Source: Sporomusa acidovorans (lineage in GTDB: Bacteria > Bacillota > Negativicutes > Sporomusales > Sporomusaceae). From it: a stretch of 60,216 nt of DNA. The notes beneath the pieces were generated by a model, which saw only the letters and a program-made list of their open reading frames with translations, was not told the origin of the DNA and searched no databases. Numbering within the stretch: position 1 is the stretch's first letter; every line of letters begins with the position of its first letter. This document shows positions 23,892 to 32,701 of the stretch, piece by piece. Location of the stretch: NCBI RefSeq assembly GCF_900101845.1, contig NZ_FNAM01000038.1, positions 1 through 60,216 on the forward strand. The letters run 5' to 3'. A program made the position numbers and the translations under genes.

Positions 23892-24812
23892 ATGGAAATC
23901 GTTCATCTCCAGTATTTTATTGCCGTGGCCCGCCACCGGAGCTTCAGCCGGGCAGCCGCGGCGTCACATGTTTCCCAGTCGGTCATCAGTAAACTGGTAA
24001 AAGATCTGGAACAGGAACTGGGGGTTCTGTTGCTAAACCGCAACGCTAAAAAAGTTACGTTAACTGAGGCCGGCACTATTTTTTTGGCTGAAGCCGATAA
24101 GGTTGTAACGTTGTTTAATAATCTGACCAGTGATTTTGAGAATCGATGCAAGCTACCGCGGGGAAAAATCAGAATTGGTCTGCCGCTTATGACGGAGGCC
24201 GTATTGTTCGCTCAGTTACTGGGGAACTTCCGCAAGAAATATCCGGAAATTGAAACCGAATTATATGAATTTGGCTCCAAGAAAATAGAATTGGCTATTC
24301 AGGAGGGGCTGCTGGACATCGGCATTATCTGCTGCCTGCCGGGCAGCCCGGGCCTCTATGATTCTTTTTTATTCTCGCATGAGCCACTCAAGGTAGTGGT
24401 TCATCCCGGTCATGCCCTGGCCAAATTAAAACAGGTCAGTCTTGCTGATTTGTCGCAGGAATCGTTTATTTTATCGAGTCAGGATTTTAGTTTGCATGAC
24501 GAGATAATTAAAAAATGCAATCAAGCTGGGTTTCAGCCGAAAGTTGCTTTGGAAACCTCGCAACGGGAGCTGATGGTTCAAACAGTTGCCGTTAACCTGG
24601 GGATTGCTCTGATACCGCAAAATATTTGTGAACGGCTGAGTACGGAACTTGTCCGGACAATCCCGCTGGTAAACCCGGAAATTATTCATAATATGTCAGT
24701 CATTTGGAAAAAAGGGCGTGCGCTTTCCTATCCGGCCAAACTATTTATAGAGTTCGTTCAGGCCTATTTATTAAGTGAGCAGACGCAACCCCCATTCGAG
24801 AAGCCGGTTTAG
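23892..24812 (+). CDS. LysR-family transcriptional regulator
   Basis: The 306-residue protein has an N-terminal winged helix-turn-helix (MEIVHLQYFIAVARHRSFSR, AAASHVSQSVISKLVKDLEQ) and a C-terminal type 2 periplasmic-binding-like effector domain (residues 90-300). LysR proteins bind a small ligand and usually control a neighbouring or divergent gene; the divergent neighbour is the hypothetical gene at 23304-23666, 225 bases away. GAAGGGAGATATC upstream gives the ribosome site. The ligand is unknown. Confidence 0.9.
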   Translation: MEIVHLQYFIAVARHRSFSRAAAASHVSQSVISKLVKDLEQELGVLLLNRNAKKVTLTEAGTIFLAEADKVVTLFNNLTSDFENRCKLPRGKIRIGLPLMTEAVLFAQLLGNFRKKYPEIETELYEFGSKKIELAIQEGLLDIGIICCLPGSPGLYDSFLFSHEPLKVVVHPGHALAKLKQVSLADLSQESFILSSQDFSLHDEIIKKCNQAGFQPKVALETSQRELMVQTVAVNLGIALIPQNICERLSTELVRTIPLVNPEIIHNMSVIWKKGRALSYPAKLFIEFVQAYLLSEQTQPPFEKPV

Positions 24813-24967
24813 CGGCGTGCCTGTTCGGGCTGCCTCCTACCATTTGCCGGGTGGAGGCTGTCAGGCGATTTATTTGCGTTGTTACCTGTTCCGCCTGTTT
24901 TCAAACTCCTCGGCGGTTGGGATAGTAGCAAATACTCCCCGGCCGTCTGGCTGTTTGTAAAACAAAA

Positions 24968-24996
24968 CGGACAATAGAAAGAACTTCTATTGTCCG
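24968..24996. terminator. Hairpin between LysR gene and ppnP
   Basis: CGGACAATAGAA/TTCTATTGTCCG perfect 12-base stem with a short loop between convergent genes. The preceding 150 bases (24813-24967) contain no supported gene. Confidence 0.65.
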
Positions 24997-25032
24997 CCTG
25001 TTGAGGTAATTGCACATTTTGGCAATGTTTGG

Positions 25033-25353
25033 CTATTTATTTGCGTCATAGGAACAGCAGTAATCGGCCACAACCGATACTTTAAGTTTGAATCGGGATT
25101 CGGCCGGAACCTGGAAGCTGTCGCCTGAACGATAGGTAAGCCAGTCAGTATGACCTGGCAGCAATACGGTCATTTCACCTGCCAGAATTTCCATAGTTTC
25201 GGCTGCCGCAGTGCCAAACTCATACTCGCCGGGAAGCATGATGCCGAGGGTTTTTTGGCTGCCATCCGGGAAAATTACAGTGCGGCTGGTTACTTTTCCG
25301 TCAAAGTATATATTGGCTTTTTTTACGACAGATACATGGTCAAATTGTTTCAT
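25033..25353 (-). CDS. ppnP: Pyrimidine/purine nucleoside phosphorylase PpnP
   Basis: The 106-residue protein is a single cupin domain of the DUF1255/YaiE family: KKANIYFDGKVTSRTVIFPD, GIMLPGEYEFGTAAAETMEI and SFQVPAESRFKLKV are characteristic. PpnP splits nucleosides with phosphate to a base and ribose-1-phosphate, with broad specificity. Length and start agree with the family. AGGAGG lies a few bases before the start codon. It stands alone. Confidence 0.9.
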   Translation of the reverse strand: MKQFDHVSVVKKANIYFDGKVTSRTVIFPDGSQKTLGIMLPGEYEFGTAAAETMEILAGEMTVLLPGHTDWLTYRSGDSFQVPAESRFKLKVSVVADYCCSYDANK

Positions 25354-25480
25354 CCATTCAAACCTCCTGACTAAAGAGTTATAATTGTAATTATAATTGA
25401 TTTTGCTGGCTTAGTAAATTGGTCTAGAGTAAATAAATGGGAACACTAGAAAAGAAAAGAAGTTTGTGAGAGGAACCGTC

Positions 25481-25849
25481 ATGTATTGTGATTTCTGTGG
25501 GAAGCGACTGACCGATAATGTGAAGTTTTGCCGGCATTGCGGGCAAATGTTAAGAAATAAAACGGATGATACCAAACCGTTGCCTGTGGTTACTGAAAGT
25601 ATGCTGGCAAATAGGCACATGGAGCAAAATTCCTTTCTCCGCTGGCTTAAGCTGCCTTTGCTCAAAAAGAACCAAGCAGGCAGCGTTCGCCTTTGGAGCA
25701 AAATATACCAGATAGCTTCCTGCGTAACGCTGATTATGGTAGTTTTTATTTTGGCAACCTTTACGACAATTAAGGAATATCAGATACTAACAACTATAGC
25801 AGGCAGCTTATTGGCGATCTATAGCTGGCAAAAGGGGAAGATCAGATAG
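25481..25849 (+). CDS. Zinc-ribbon membrane protein
   Basis: The 122-residue protein begins MYCDFCGKRLTDNVKFCRHC, a zinc ribbon with two CxxC pairs, followed by a variable linker and two hydrophobic segments (about 78-96 and 100-115) in the C-terminal part. The function is unknown; such proteins are common small membrane proteins in Firmicutes. ATG 25481 follows GAGAGGAA; the upstream GTG (25466) overlaps this site. Confidence 0.65.
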   Translation: MYCDFCGKRLTDNVKFCRHCGQMLRNKTDDTKPLPVVTESMLANRHMEQNSFLRWLKLPLLKKNQAGSVRLWSKIYQIASCVTLIMVVFILATFTTIKEYQILTTIAGSLLAIYSWQKGKIR

Positions 25850-25904
25850 CCGGACAGCAGCGACATTAATTTACATAAATCGGGAAGGAACAGTGGGAGG
25901 AGCT

Positions 25905-26243
25905 ATGCGAATTGTTAATGTAACCAGGCAACAGGTATTAGGTGATTGCGTCAAAGTTGCAGATAGTTTTCTGGCGCGTCTGGTCGGGCTGCTTGCCACC
26001 TCCAGTTTGCCTACAGGTGCGGGACTTTTGATTAAACCCTGCAATAGTGTTCATACACTGGGAATGCGCTATCCAATTGATGTAATTTTTGTAAATGAAG
26101 CACACCGGGTGCTCAAGATTGTTGCCGGGTTAAAGTCCGGCCGTATGTCGGCTCAGCCGGGGGCGCGGTATGTGATTGAACTGCCCGCGGGAACGATAGC
26201 GCTTACCGATACGCAACCGGGTGATCAACTGGAATTGCAATAA
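25905..26243 (+). CDS. DUF192 family protein
   Basis: The 112-residue protein has SFLARLVGLLATSSLPTGAG, LLIKPCNSVHTLGMRYPIDV and RYVIELPAGT, the conserved blocks of DUF192, a small beta-rich domain often exported in other bacteria. No signal peptide is present here. Its role is unknown. ATG 25905 follows GGGAGGAG; the GTG 12 bases earlier overlaps it. Confidence 0.8.
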   Translation: MRIVNVTRQQVLGDCVKVADSFLARLVGLLATSSLPTGAGLLIKPCNSVHTLGMRYPIDVIFVNEAHRVLKIVAGLKSGRMSAQPGARYVIELPAGTIALTDTQPGDQLELQ

Positions 26244-26332
26244 CTCAATTAAAGTAATTGCCGGCAGGGTGGAAGGATTTTTTGCCGGCATAACGAATAA
26301 ATCAATACTATAATCTCGAACAGGAGATGGAT

Positions 26333-27121
26333 ATGACGGACGAAATAAAGCTTTCGAATAAAAAGCAAATCCAGTCGTTGGCGCGGGCCGCTTATATCCT
26401 TGAATTTATTGCGAAAAACCACAACTCTGCCAGTTTGACGCAGATAAGCAAAAATCTTGGATTAAGCAAGAGTACGGTACATGGTTTGATTTCTACACTG
26501 GAAGATTTTAATTACGTTTATCAAGATCAAACTACCGGTTTATACCAGTTGGGTTTGAAACTGTTTGAAATGGGCCAGGTGGTTTATGCCAGTATGGATT
26601 TACGCACCATTGCCTACCCTGTTTTGGTAGAATTAAGCCGGCAATATGAAGAAACCGTGCATTTGGCATTATTAAGCGGCAATGAAGTAGTGTATATTGA
26701 GAAGGTTGACAGTTCTCGCTCCATACGCATCATTTCGCAAATCGGCGGGCGCAACCCAACCTATTGTACGGGGGTTGGCAAAGTTTTGCTGGCTGGCCTG
26801 CCGGTGGATAAAGTGGAAAAAATCGTGGAAACCACCGGTATGAAAAAATTGACGCCAAACACAATTGACAATTTGTCGGACCTTAAGTGCTGTTTAGCAG
26901 AGGTTGCGCAGCAGGGCTATGCTTTTGACTTAGAAGAAATTGAGATGGGGCTGCGCTGTATTGCGGCGCCGATTAAGAATCACCGGGGGATAACAATTGC
27001 CGGGATCAGTTTGTCCGGGCCGACTAACAGGCTGCCGGACGAGCTCCTGCCACAATTGGCAACAGATGTCGTAAATGCTGCCCATCGAATTTCGGAAAAG
27101 CTAGGATTTAAAGATAATTGA
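26333..27121 (+). CDS. IclR-family transcriptional regulator
   Basis: The protein of about 262 residues has a winged helix-turn-helix (SLARAAYILEFIAKNHNSAS, LTQISKNLGLSKSTVHGLIS) and the IclR effector domain (GRNPTYCTGVGKVLLAGLP, GYAFDLEEIEMGLRCIAAPI). IclR proteins respond to small organic acids or aromatics. ATG 26333 is preferred over ATG 26327, which abuts the AGGAG. The larE gene follows 16 bases downstream, so the two are probably co-transcribed; a role in lactate or nickel-pincer metabolism is only an inference. Confidence 0.9.
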   Translation: MTDEIKLSNKKQIQSLARAAYILEFIAKNHNSASLTQISKNLGLSKSTVHGLISTLEDFNYVYQDQTTGLYQLGLKLFEMGQVVYASMDLRTIAYPVLVELSRQYEETVHLALLSGNEVVYIEKVDSSRSIRIISQIGGRNPTYCTGVGKVLLAGLPVDKVEKIVETTGMKKLTPNTIDNLSDLKCCLAEVAQQGYAFDLEEIEMGLRCIAAPIKNHRGITIAGISLSGPTNRLPDELLPQLATDVVNAAHRISEKLGFKDN

Positions 27122-27137
27122 GAGAACAGGAGCATGC

Positions 27138-27956
27138 ATGATAATGAAACTGGAAGAAAAACTGGATAAACTATTAACTTTATTGCGGGAGCTGGAGAGT
27201 GTTGTTATCGGCTTTTCCGGCGGGGTGGACAGCACCTTTTTGGCCGCGGCTGCTCATAAGGCGCTGGGAGACAAGGCGGTTGCCATTACGGCTTGTTCAG
27301 AGACACTTCCGCAAAGTGAGGCCGAAGAAGCGGTCCTCTATGCCAAACAAATTGGTATTAAGCATAAGCTTGTCAATATTAGTGAACTGGATAGTCCTGA
27401 GTTTGTCGCCAATGATGCGGCCCGTTGCTATTATTGCAAAAAAATGCGATTTTCCGCATTAGTTGACTGGGCAAAGCGGGAAGGGTACAAATGGGTGCTT
27501 GAAGGTTCAAATGCCGACGATGTTTCTGACTTTCGCCCCGGGATGAAGGCCGTGGATGAAATGGTAGGGGTGTGCAGTCCGCTTTTAGAATCCGGATTAA
27601 CGAAGCAAGACATTAGGAAACTGTCGCAGGATTGGGGGTTGCCGACGTATAACAAACCTAGTGCCGCCTGCCTGTCTTCGCGGATTGCCTATGGACTGCC
27701 GGTTACGGCCGAACGCCTGAAACAGGTGGAAAAAGCGGAAATTTTTGTGAAGAAATATTTTTCCGGGCAGATTCGTGTCAGACACCATGGTAATTTGGCT
27801 CGCATTGAGGTTGAACCGGAACAGTTCAACCTGCTAACTAACCAGGCGACGGTTAAGGAAATTGTGGATGGTCTGAAAGGCCTGGGATTTACTTACGTCA
27901 CGCTGGATCTTTTGGGATACCGGATGGGAAGTATGAATCAGTTGCTTAATCAATAA
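27138..27956 (+). CDS. larE: LarE: sulfur transferase for the nickel-pincer cofactor
   Basis: The 272-residue protein is a PP-loop ATPase with GFSGGVDSTFLAAAAHKAL and EGSNADD, and the sulfur-donor region SAACLSSRIAYGLP whose Cys corresponds to the sacrificial Cys176 of Lactobacillus LarE. LarE adds sulfur to the pyridinium precursor of the nickel-pincer nucleotide used by lactate racemase and related enzymes. An additional pair CYYCKK near residue 97 resembles the three-Cys, [4Fe-4S]-type LarE variants. larA, larB and larC are not in the window. Start at ATG 27138 or 27144 after AGGAG. Confidence 0.87.
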   Translation: MIMKLEEKLDKLLTLLRELESVVIGFSGGVDSTFLAAAAHKALGDKAVAITACSETLPQSEAEEAVLYAKQIGIKHKLVNISELDSPEFVANDAARCYYCKKMRFSALVDWAKREGYKWVLEGSNADDVSDFRPGMKAVDEMVGVCSPLLESGLTKQDIRKLSQDWGLPTYNKPSAACLSSRIAYGLPVTAERLKQVEKAEIFVKKYFSGQIRVRHHGNLARIEVEPEQFNLLTNQATVKEIVDGLKGLGFTYVTLDLLGYRMGSMNQLLNQ

Positions 27957-27999
27957 AAAGGCAAGGCTTCGTGAAAATCGCGAAGCTTTGCCTTTTTTG
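27956..27999 (+). terminator. Terminator after larE
   Basis: AAAAGGCAAGGCTTCG and CGAAGCTTTGCCTTTT pair with one mismatch around a short loop, followed by TTTTTT. Confidence 0.85.
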
Positions 28000-28157
28000 T
28001 CGTCTGCGGTCACTGTTAAGATATGGCGCAGTTATTATTTAGTTGCTGTAAAACTCCGAACCATTTTTCTGGAAGCTTGTACCAACGGGTGGTGTATGCT
28101 AAAATATTTACATCCTGCAAGGGTATAATAGAGGAATGAAAATAAGGTGGTGGCGGC

Positions 28158-29627
28158 TTGTTAGACCAAACGAAGGTGCCCTTACTGGAAGCCATGAACT
28201 CCTATGCCAGTGACGGCGTCATTCCTTTTCATACACCGGGACATAAAATGGGCAAGGGGATACATCCGCTCTTTCAGGAAGCAGTGACCGCAAAAGCTTT
28301 AAAACTGGATTTAGCCGATATGGCGGAGTTGGACGATTTGCATGAACCGCACGGGCCCATCAAGGAGGCACAGGATTTAGCCGCCGATTTATATGGGGCT
28401 GATTATAGTTATTTCATGGTAAATGGAACAACCGGCGGCATCTATTCCATGATTTTAACGCTTGCCGGTCCCGGTGATAAACTGATTATTCCCCGCAATT
28501 CCCATCGGTCGATTATTGGGGGGATTATCTTAAGCGGTGCTATTCCGGTATTTATGCAGCCGGAAGTGGATAATGACCTAGGACTGGCCATGGGGGTCAC
28601 GCCGGAGACTGTGGCGGAGTCTCTCAAGCAGCACCCGGACGCCAAAGGGGTACTGCTTATCAATCCGACGTATTATGGAGTAGCTACCGATTTAAAAAAA
28701 ATTGTCGATATTGCTCATAGTCAGGATATTCCGGTTATTGTTGATGAAGCTCACGGGCCTCATCTTAAGTTTTCACCACGGTTACCTATGCAGGCGCTGG
28801 ATGCCGGTGCCGATATCGTTGCCCAAAGTACCCATAAAATAATTGGCGCGATGACGCAGTGTTCATTAGTTCACTGCCGCAAAGACCGTATCCGGGTGCC
28901 GCGGCTCAAGGCCATGCTGCAGTTGGTGCAGTCAACAAGTCCGAACTATATTTTGATGGCTTCTCTTGACGTTGCGCGCATGCAGATGGCGACAGCCGGG
29001 CGGACACTCATTGAGCGGGCTGTGGATTTGGCAAACCAGGCAAGGCGGGAGATCAACAAGATACCGGGCCTTTATTGTTTCGGTAATGAAAAAGCAGGCA
29101 ACCCGGGCGTTTTTCGCATCGATCCGACCAAGGTGACAGTTACCGTCAAGGGTTTAGGAATAACGGGGGCGGAAGCGGAACAGATTTTGCGGCATCAATA
29201 TAAAATTCAGGTGGAATTAGCCGATATCTATAATATCCTGTTTCTGATCACAATTGGCGACAGTGAGCAGGAGGTTCAGGCGCTGGTTGCCGCCCTCAAG
29301 GATCTGGCCGCCACGCATCAGGGGAGCCATGATGTTTCGGCGCTGCCTGAAATCTGTCAGGCTGGCCGGTATCCGGCATTACCTAAGCAAATTATTTCGC
29401 CAAGAGATGCACTGTTCGGCAATACCTGCAGAGTGCCTTTTGCTGACGCGGCCGGCAAGATCTGCGCCGAGATTGTGACGTTTTATCCTCCGGGAATTCC
29501 GATTTTATGTCCGGGAGAAAGAATTACGCAAGAAATTATTAACTACTGCCATGTCTTGCAGAACGCCGGACTTCATATTTCCGGACCGGAAGATTATTTG
29601 CTTAAGACAATAAAAGTAGTAGATTAG
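28158..29627 (+). CDS. speA: Arginine/lysine/ornithine decarboxylase family (SpeA/YaaO type)
   Basis: The 489-residue fold-type I PLP enzyme has IPFHTPGHKMGKG at the start, VDEAHGPHLKFSP and the PLP lysine in QSTHKIIGAMTQ, and the C-terminal decarboxylase domain (ENT-like GIPILCPGERIT). In Bacillus the equivalent gene, yaaO, lies just before tmk exactly as here; SpeA makes agmatine from arginine for polyamine synthesis. Which amino acid this enzyme prefers cannot be decided from sequence. TTG 28158 follows AGGTGG. Confidence 0.85.
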   Translation: MLDQTKVPLLEAMNSYASDGVIPFHTPGHKMGKGIHPLFQEAVTAKALKLDLADMAELDDLHEPHGPIKEAQDLAADLYGADYSYFMVNGTTGGIYSMILTLAGPGDKLIIPRNSHRSIIGGIILSGAIPVFMQPEVDNDLGLAMGVTPETVAESLKQHPDAKGVLLINPTYYGVATDLKKIVDIAHSQDIPVIVDEAHGPHLKFSPRLPMQALDAGADIVAQSTHKIIGAMTQCSLVHCRKDRIRVPRLKAMLQLVQSTSPNYILMASLDVARMQMATAGRTLIERAVDLANQARREINKIPGLYCFGNEKAGNPGVFRIDPTKVTVTVKGLGITGAEAEQILRHQYKIQVELADIYNILFLITIGDSEQEVQALVAALKDLAATHQGSHDVSALPEICQAGRYPALPKQIISPRDALFGNTCRVPFADAAGKICAEIVTFYPPGIPILCPGERITQEIINYCHVLQNAGLHISGPEDYLLKTIKVVD

Positions 29628-29637
29628 CGGGGGAAAT

Positions 29638-30315
29638 ATGCGCGGTAAATTAATTGTTATTGAAGGCACTGACGGCAGCGGAAAAGCGACTCAGTCCGGA
29701 CGGCTGGCATCCCGGCTTAAGGCCGAGGGACGGGAAGTGCGTAAAGTGGATTATCCTAATTACCAGAGCCAGTCATCGGCTTTGGTGAAGATGTATTTAC
29801 AGGGTGAGTTCGGCAGCCGTCCGGAAGATGTCAATGCTTACGCCGCATCCGCATTTTATGCAGTTGACCGGATTGCTTCCTATAAAAAGGACTGGGAGAA
29901 ATTTTATGTAAACGGCGGCATTGTGGTTGCCGACCGTTATACGACTTCCAATATGATTCATCAGGCGGCAAAAATCAAAGACAGAACAGAGCGAGAACGA
30001 TATCTCGCCTGGCTGTGGGATTTTGAGTTTGACAAGTGTGGCCTGCCGGTGCCGGACGCGGTTATTTTTTTGGCCATGCCGCCGGCAGTCAGCCAGGAGC
30101 TTATGCGCGGCCGCCAGAATAAGGCTGGTGGAAGCCAGGACATCCATGAAGAAAACAAAGAATATTTGTCACATTGTTTTATGAATGCGTGCGACATTGC
30201 CGGCACCTATGACTGGCATAAAATTGATTGTACGCATGCGGGGCAGGTAAAGACCATTGAGGAGATACATAACGAAATTGTCCAGATAGTTGCTGGCATC
30301 ATTGGCGGGGCATAA
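29638..30315 (+). CDS. tmk: Thymidylate kinase
   Basis: The 225-residue protein has the P-loop IEGTDGSGKATQ (usually GSGKSTQ or GSGKTTQ; the Ala is a variant), VADRYTTSN and the lid region with R residues. It converts dTMP to dTDP. It lies 10 bases after the speA stop and is the conserved first step of the tmk-holB block. The sequence is more like the longer eukaryote/Clostridia-type Tmk than the Bacillus form (TYDWHKIDC). Confidence 0.88.
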   Translation: MRGKLIVIEGTDGSGKATQSGRLASRLKAEGREVRKVDYPNYQSQSSALVKMYLQGEFGSRPEDVNAYAASAFYAVDRIASYKKDWEKFYVNGGIVVADRYTTSNMIHQAAKIKDRTERERYLAWLWDFEFDKCGLPVPDAVIFLAMPPAVSQELMRGRQNKAGGSQDIHEENKEYLSHCFMNACDIAGTYDWHKIDCTHAGQVKTIEEIHNEIVQIVAGIIGGA

Positions 30316-30354
30316 TAAAGTCTTGCGCAAGCTAGCCATGATTTTGCCAGATAT

Positions 30355-30383
30355 TTGATTATTTTTCAAAAACCAGATATAAT
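30355..30383 (+). promoter_or_regulatory. Sigma-A promoter of the yaaR-holB-ricT-trmN6 operon
   Basis: TTGATT (30355-30360), a 17-base spacer, TATAAT (30378-30383), 60 bases before yaaR. Confidence 0.65.
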
Positions 30384-30442
30384 TTAAAGGATAAGACGAA
30401 AGTGGTCTGCCAGGTATCTTTAAGGCAGGAGGACTTGATCAG

Positions 30443-30895
30443 ATGAGCATGAAAGTTAATAATGTCGGGGTTAGCAATCAGCCGGTACTCGCTGACCGGG
30501 ATCAAGCTAACAAGTCTGAGAGGACAGGAGATTATTTTGCCGCCGATTTGCTAAAATCCCAGGAAGCACAGTCAACTGAGCGCATGCAGCAGCTCCTGAC
30601 GCAAATTGATGAAAGCGGACGCCGTTTGTCACAAATGCCGACTTACGGGGAGCTAAAGTCATACCGGGAGTTGATCCGCAAATTTATCGGTGAGGCTGTT
30701 TCGCAAGCCTATTCACTGGAAGCCCGTACCGGCTGGGACCGTCATGGCCGGCAAAAATTGTACACGACCATTCGCAAGATTGATGAAAAACTGGCCGAAA
30801 TGACGGAAGATGTACGTGTTGGTCAGGAACGGCAGTTGTCCATCATGGCTAAGCATGACGCTGTGCGCGGCATGCTGGTTGATCTGTTTACCTAA
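30443..30895 (+). CDS. yaaR: YaaR-family protein (DUF327)
   Basis: The 150-residue protein shows PTYGELKSYRELIRKFIGEA and GRQKLYTTIRKIDEKLAEMT, the YaaR/DUF327 pattern. Its function is unknown, but the gene is conserved next to holB and ricT across Firmicutes. It is helical and soluble. Start ATG 30443 (ATG 30449 is possible) after GGAGG. Its stop overlaps the holB start (TAATG). Confidence 0.82.
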   Translation: MSMKVNNVGVSNQPVLADRDQANKSERTGDYFAADLLKSQEAQSTERMQQLLTQIDESGRRLSQMPTYGELKSYRELIRKFIGEAVSQAYSLEARTGWDRHGRQKLYTTIRKIDEKLAEMTEDVRVGQERQLSIMAKHDAVRGMLVDLFT

Positions 30896-31890
30896 TGATA
30901 AACTGGGATGAAGTAGTTGGCCATCAGACTGTGGCCGCTAGGCTTAAGTCCATGCTGTCTGCCGGGAAAATTCCCCATGCCTTATTGTTTGCAGGCCCGG
31001 CAGGCATCGGCAAAAGTCTGGCTGCCAGAGTGGTATCTGCCGGAATTTTATGCAGCAGCGACCAGGATAAGCCATGCGGACAATGCCATTCTTGCCGGTT
31101 GTTTAGCCGCAATGCGCATCCTGACTTTAGCCTGCTTGTTCCTGAAGGGGCTACCATTAAAATTGATCAAATTCGCTTGCTGAAAAGTTTTGCAGCACTG
31201 ACGCCGGCTGTCAGCTCAGGCCGGGTATGCCTGATTGATAATGCTGAACTAATGACAGTGCAAGCCGCTAATAGTTTGCTTAAGCTTCTGGAGGAACCAC
31301 CGCCCGGCTTTGTTTTTATTTTGGTTGCGGGAACAGGTAAGCCGCTGCTGCCAACAATTCTGTCGCGGTGCTGGAAGGTCCAATTTCATTTGTTACCGGC
31401 GCAGGTGCTTGAGGATGCCCTGATACAAAAAGGTTACGCACCTGAGGCCGCCGCTGTTGCCGCCCGCTTAAGCGGCGGCAGAATGGGAAAGGCTCTTAAC
31501 CTGTTGGCGCCGGATGGATTGGCGTTAAGAAATATGGCCGCCCAGATGCTTACCGTACTGCAAAAGGATGATATGACCGCTATTTGGGCAGAAACGACCA
31601 GACTTGCCGGTCTCGAAGCTAAAGATATCATAATTGTGCTGGAATTTTTTTTATATCTTTTGCGGGATCTGCTGCTCATAGCAGGCAGGTATAGCGAACA
31701 ACTGATTTATAATATTGATCTTACCCGGCAACTGGCCGGGCTGGTGCCTTTCTGGCCTGAGAAGCGGAGCATGGCGGCTATGGCCGCTGTTAAAAACACC
31801 ATTCGCGCCCTTGAGGCAAATGCCAACGCCCGCTTGGCTCTTGAGGAGTTATTGATACTATTAAAGGATTGTCCAGAAGAAGGAGAGTAA
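30895..31890 (+). CDS. holB: DNA polymerase III delta-prime subunit
   Basis: The 331-residue AAA+ protein has FAGPAGIGKSLAARVV (P-loop), a Cys4 zinc cluster (C-CGQCHSC region), and SLLKLLEEPPPGFVFILVAG. It is part of the clamp loader that opens the sliding clamp. It starts within the yaaR stop codon and is one base apart from ricT. The P-loop is complete, although delta-prime of many species has lost it. Confidence 0.92.
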   Translation: MINWDEVVGHQTVAARLKSMLSAGKIPHALLFAGPAGIGKSLAARVVSAGILCSSDQDKPCGQCHSCRLFSRNAHPDFSLLVPEGATIKIDQIRLLKSFAALTPAVSSGRVCLIDNAELMTVQAANSLLKLLEEPPPGFVFILVAGTGKPLLPTILSRCWKVQFHLLPAQVLEDALIQKGYAPEAAAVAARLSGGRMGKALNLLAPDGLALRNMAAQMLTVLQKDDMTAIWAETTRLAGLEAKDIIIVLEFFLYLLRDLLLIAGRYSEQLIYNIDLTRQLAGLVPFWPEKRSMAAMAAVKNTIRALEANANARLALEELLILLKDCPEEGE

Positions 31891-31891
31891 C

Positions 31892-32701
31892 ATGCTGACA
31901 GTAGTGGGTATCCGCTTTAAAAAAGCCGGTAAGATATATTATTTTGATCCGGATTCGCTTGCAATTAACGAGGGTGACCATGTCATTGTTGAAACGGCCA
32001 GGGGACTGGAGTTCGGTGATGTTGTCATCGGACCGCGTCAGGTGGAAGATAACCAGATTGTTGCTCCGCTTAAGCCTGTTTTACGGAAGGCAACTCCTGC
32101 AGATGAGGAAAAGGTTAAAGACAATCGGAAAAAAGAAAAAGAAGCCTTTGCTATCTGCGAGCAAAAAATTGGTGTCCATGCATTGCCTATGAACCTTGTA
32201 GATGTGGAGTATACCTTTGATGTAAATAAAATCATCTTTTATTTTACAGCCGAAGGAAGAATCGATTTTCGCGAACTAGTCAAGGATCTTGCCAGTGTGT
32301 TTCGTACCCGGATTGAACTTAGGCAAATCGGTGTACGCGACGAGGCCAAGCTTATGAATGGAATTGGCTGTTGTGGCCGGTCGCTTTGCTGTGCCACCTT
32401 TTTGGGAGATTTTGAACCGGTATCGATCCGGATGGCTAAAGACCAGAATTTATCACTAAATCCAACTAAGATCTCCGGTATTTGCGGCCGGTTGATGTGT
32501 TGTTTAAAATATGAAAATGATTGTTACAGCGGCTGTTGTGCGAAAAAGGTTGTGCCGCCGACAGTAGGTAAAGAGGTCGTTACCATTGACGGGGAAGGTA
32601 AAGTCATATCCATTAACCAGCAAAAGCGGACGGCGACAATTAGTCTGCCGGAAGGCAAAACGTTGATTATTCCCTGGGATGAGGTAGTGGAAAAGGAATA
32701 A
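31892..32701 (+). CDS. ricT: RicT/YaaT, PSP1-domain protein
   Basis: The 269-residue protein has the PSP1 C-terminal domain and the Cys-rich ligand series GIGCCGRSLCCATFLGDFEP, GICGRLMCCLKYE and CYSGCC. In Bacillus RicT with RicA and RicF forms an Fe-S complex that helps RNase Y mature mRNAs and promotes Spo0A activation. The N-terminal part is the PSP1 body (VVGIRFKKAGKIYYFDP). Close spacing to holB and a TAATG overlap with the methyltransferase gene place it mid-operon. Confidence 0.9.
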   Translation: MLTVVGIRFKKAGKIYYFDPDSLAINEGDHVIVETARGLEFGDVVIGPRQVEDNQIVAPLKPVLRKATPADEEKVKDNRKKEKEAFAICEQKIGVHALPMNLVDVEYTFDVNKIIFYFTAEGRIDFRELVKDLASVFRTRIELRQIGVRDEAKLMNGIGCCGRSLCCATFLGDFEPVSIRMAKDQNLSLNPTKISGICGRLMCCLKYENDCYSGCCAKKVVPPTVGKEVVTIDGEGKVISINQQKRTATISLPEGKTLIIPWDEVVEKE

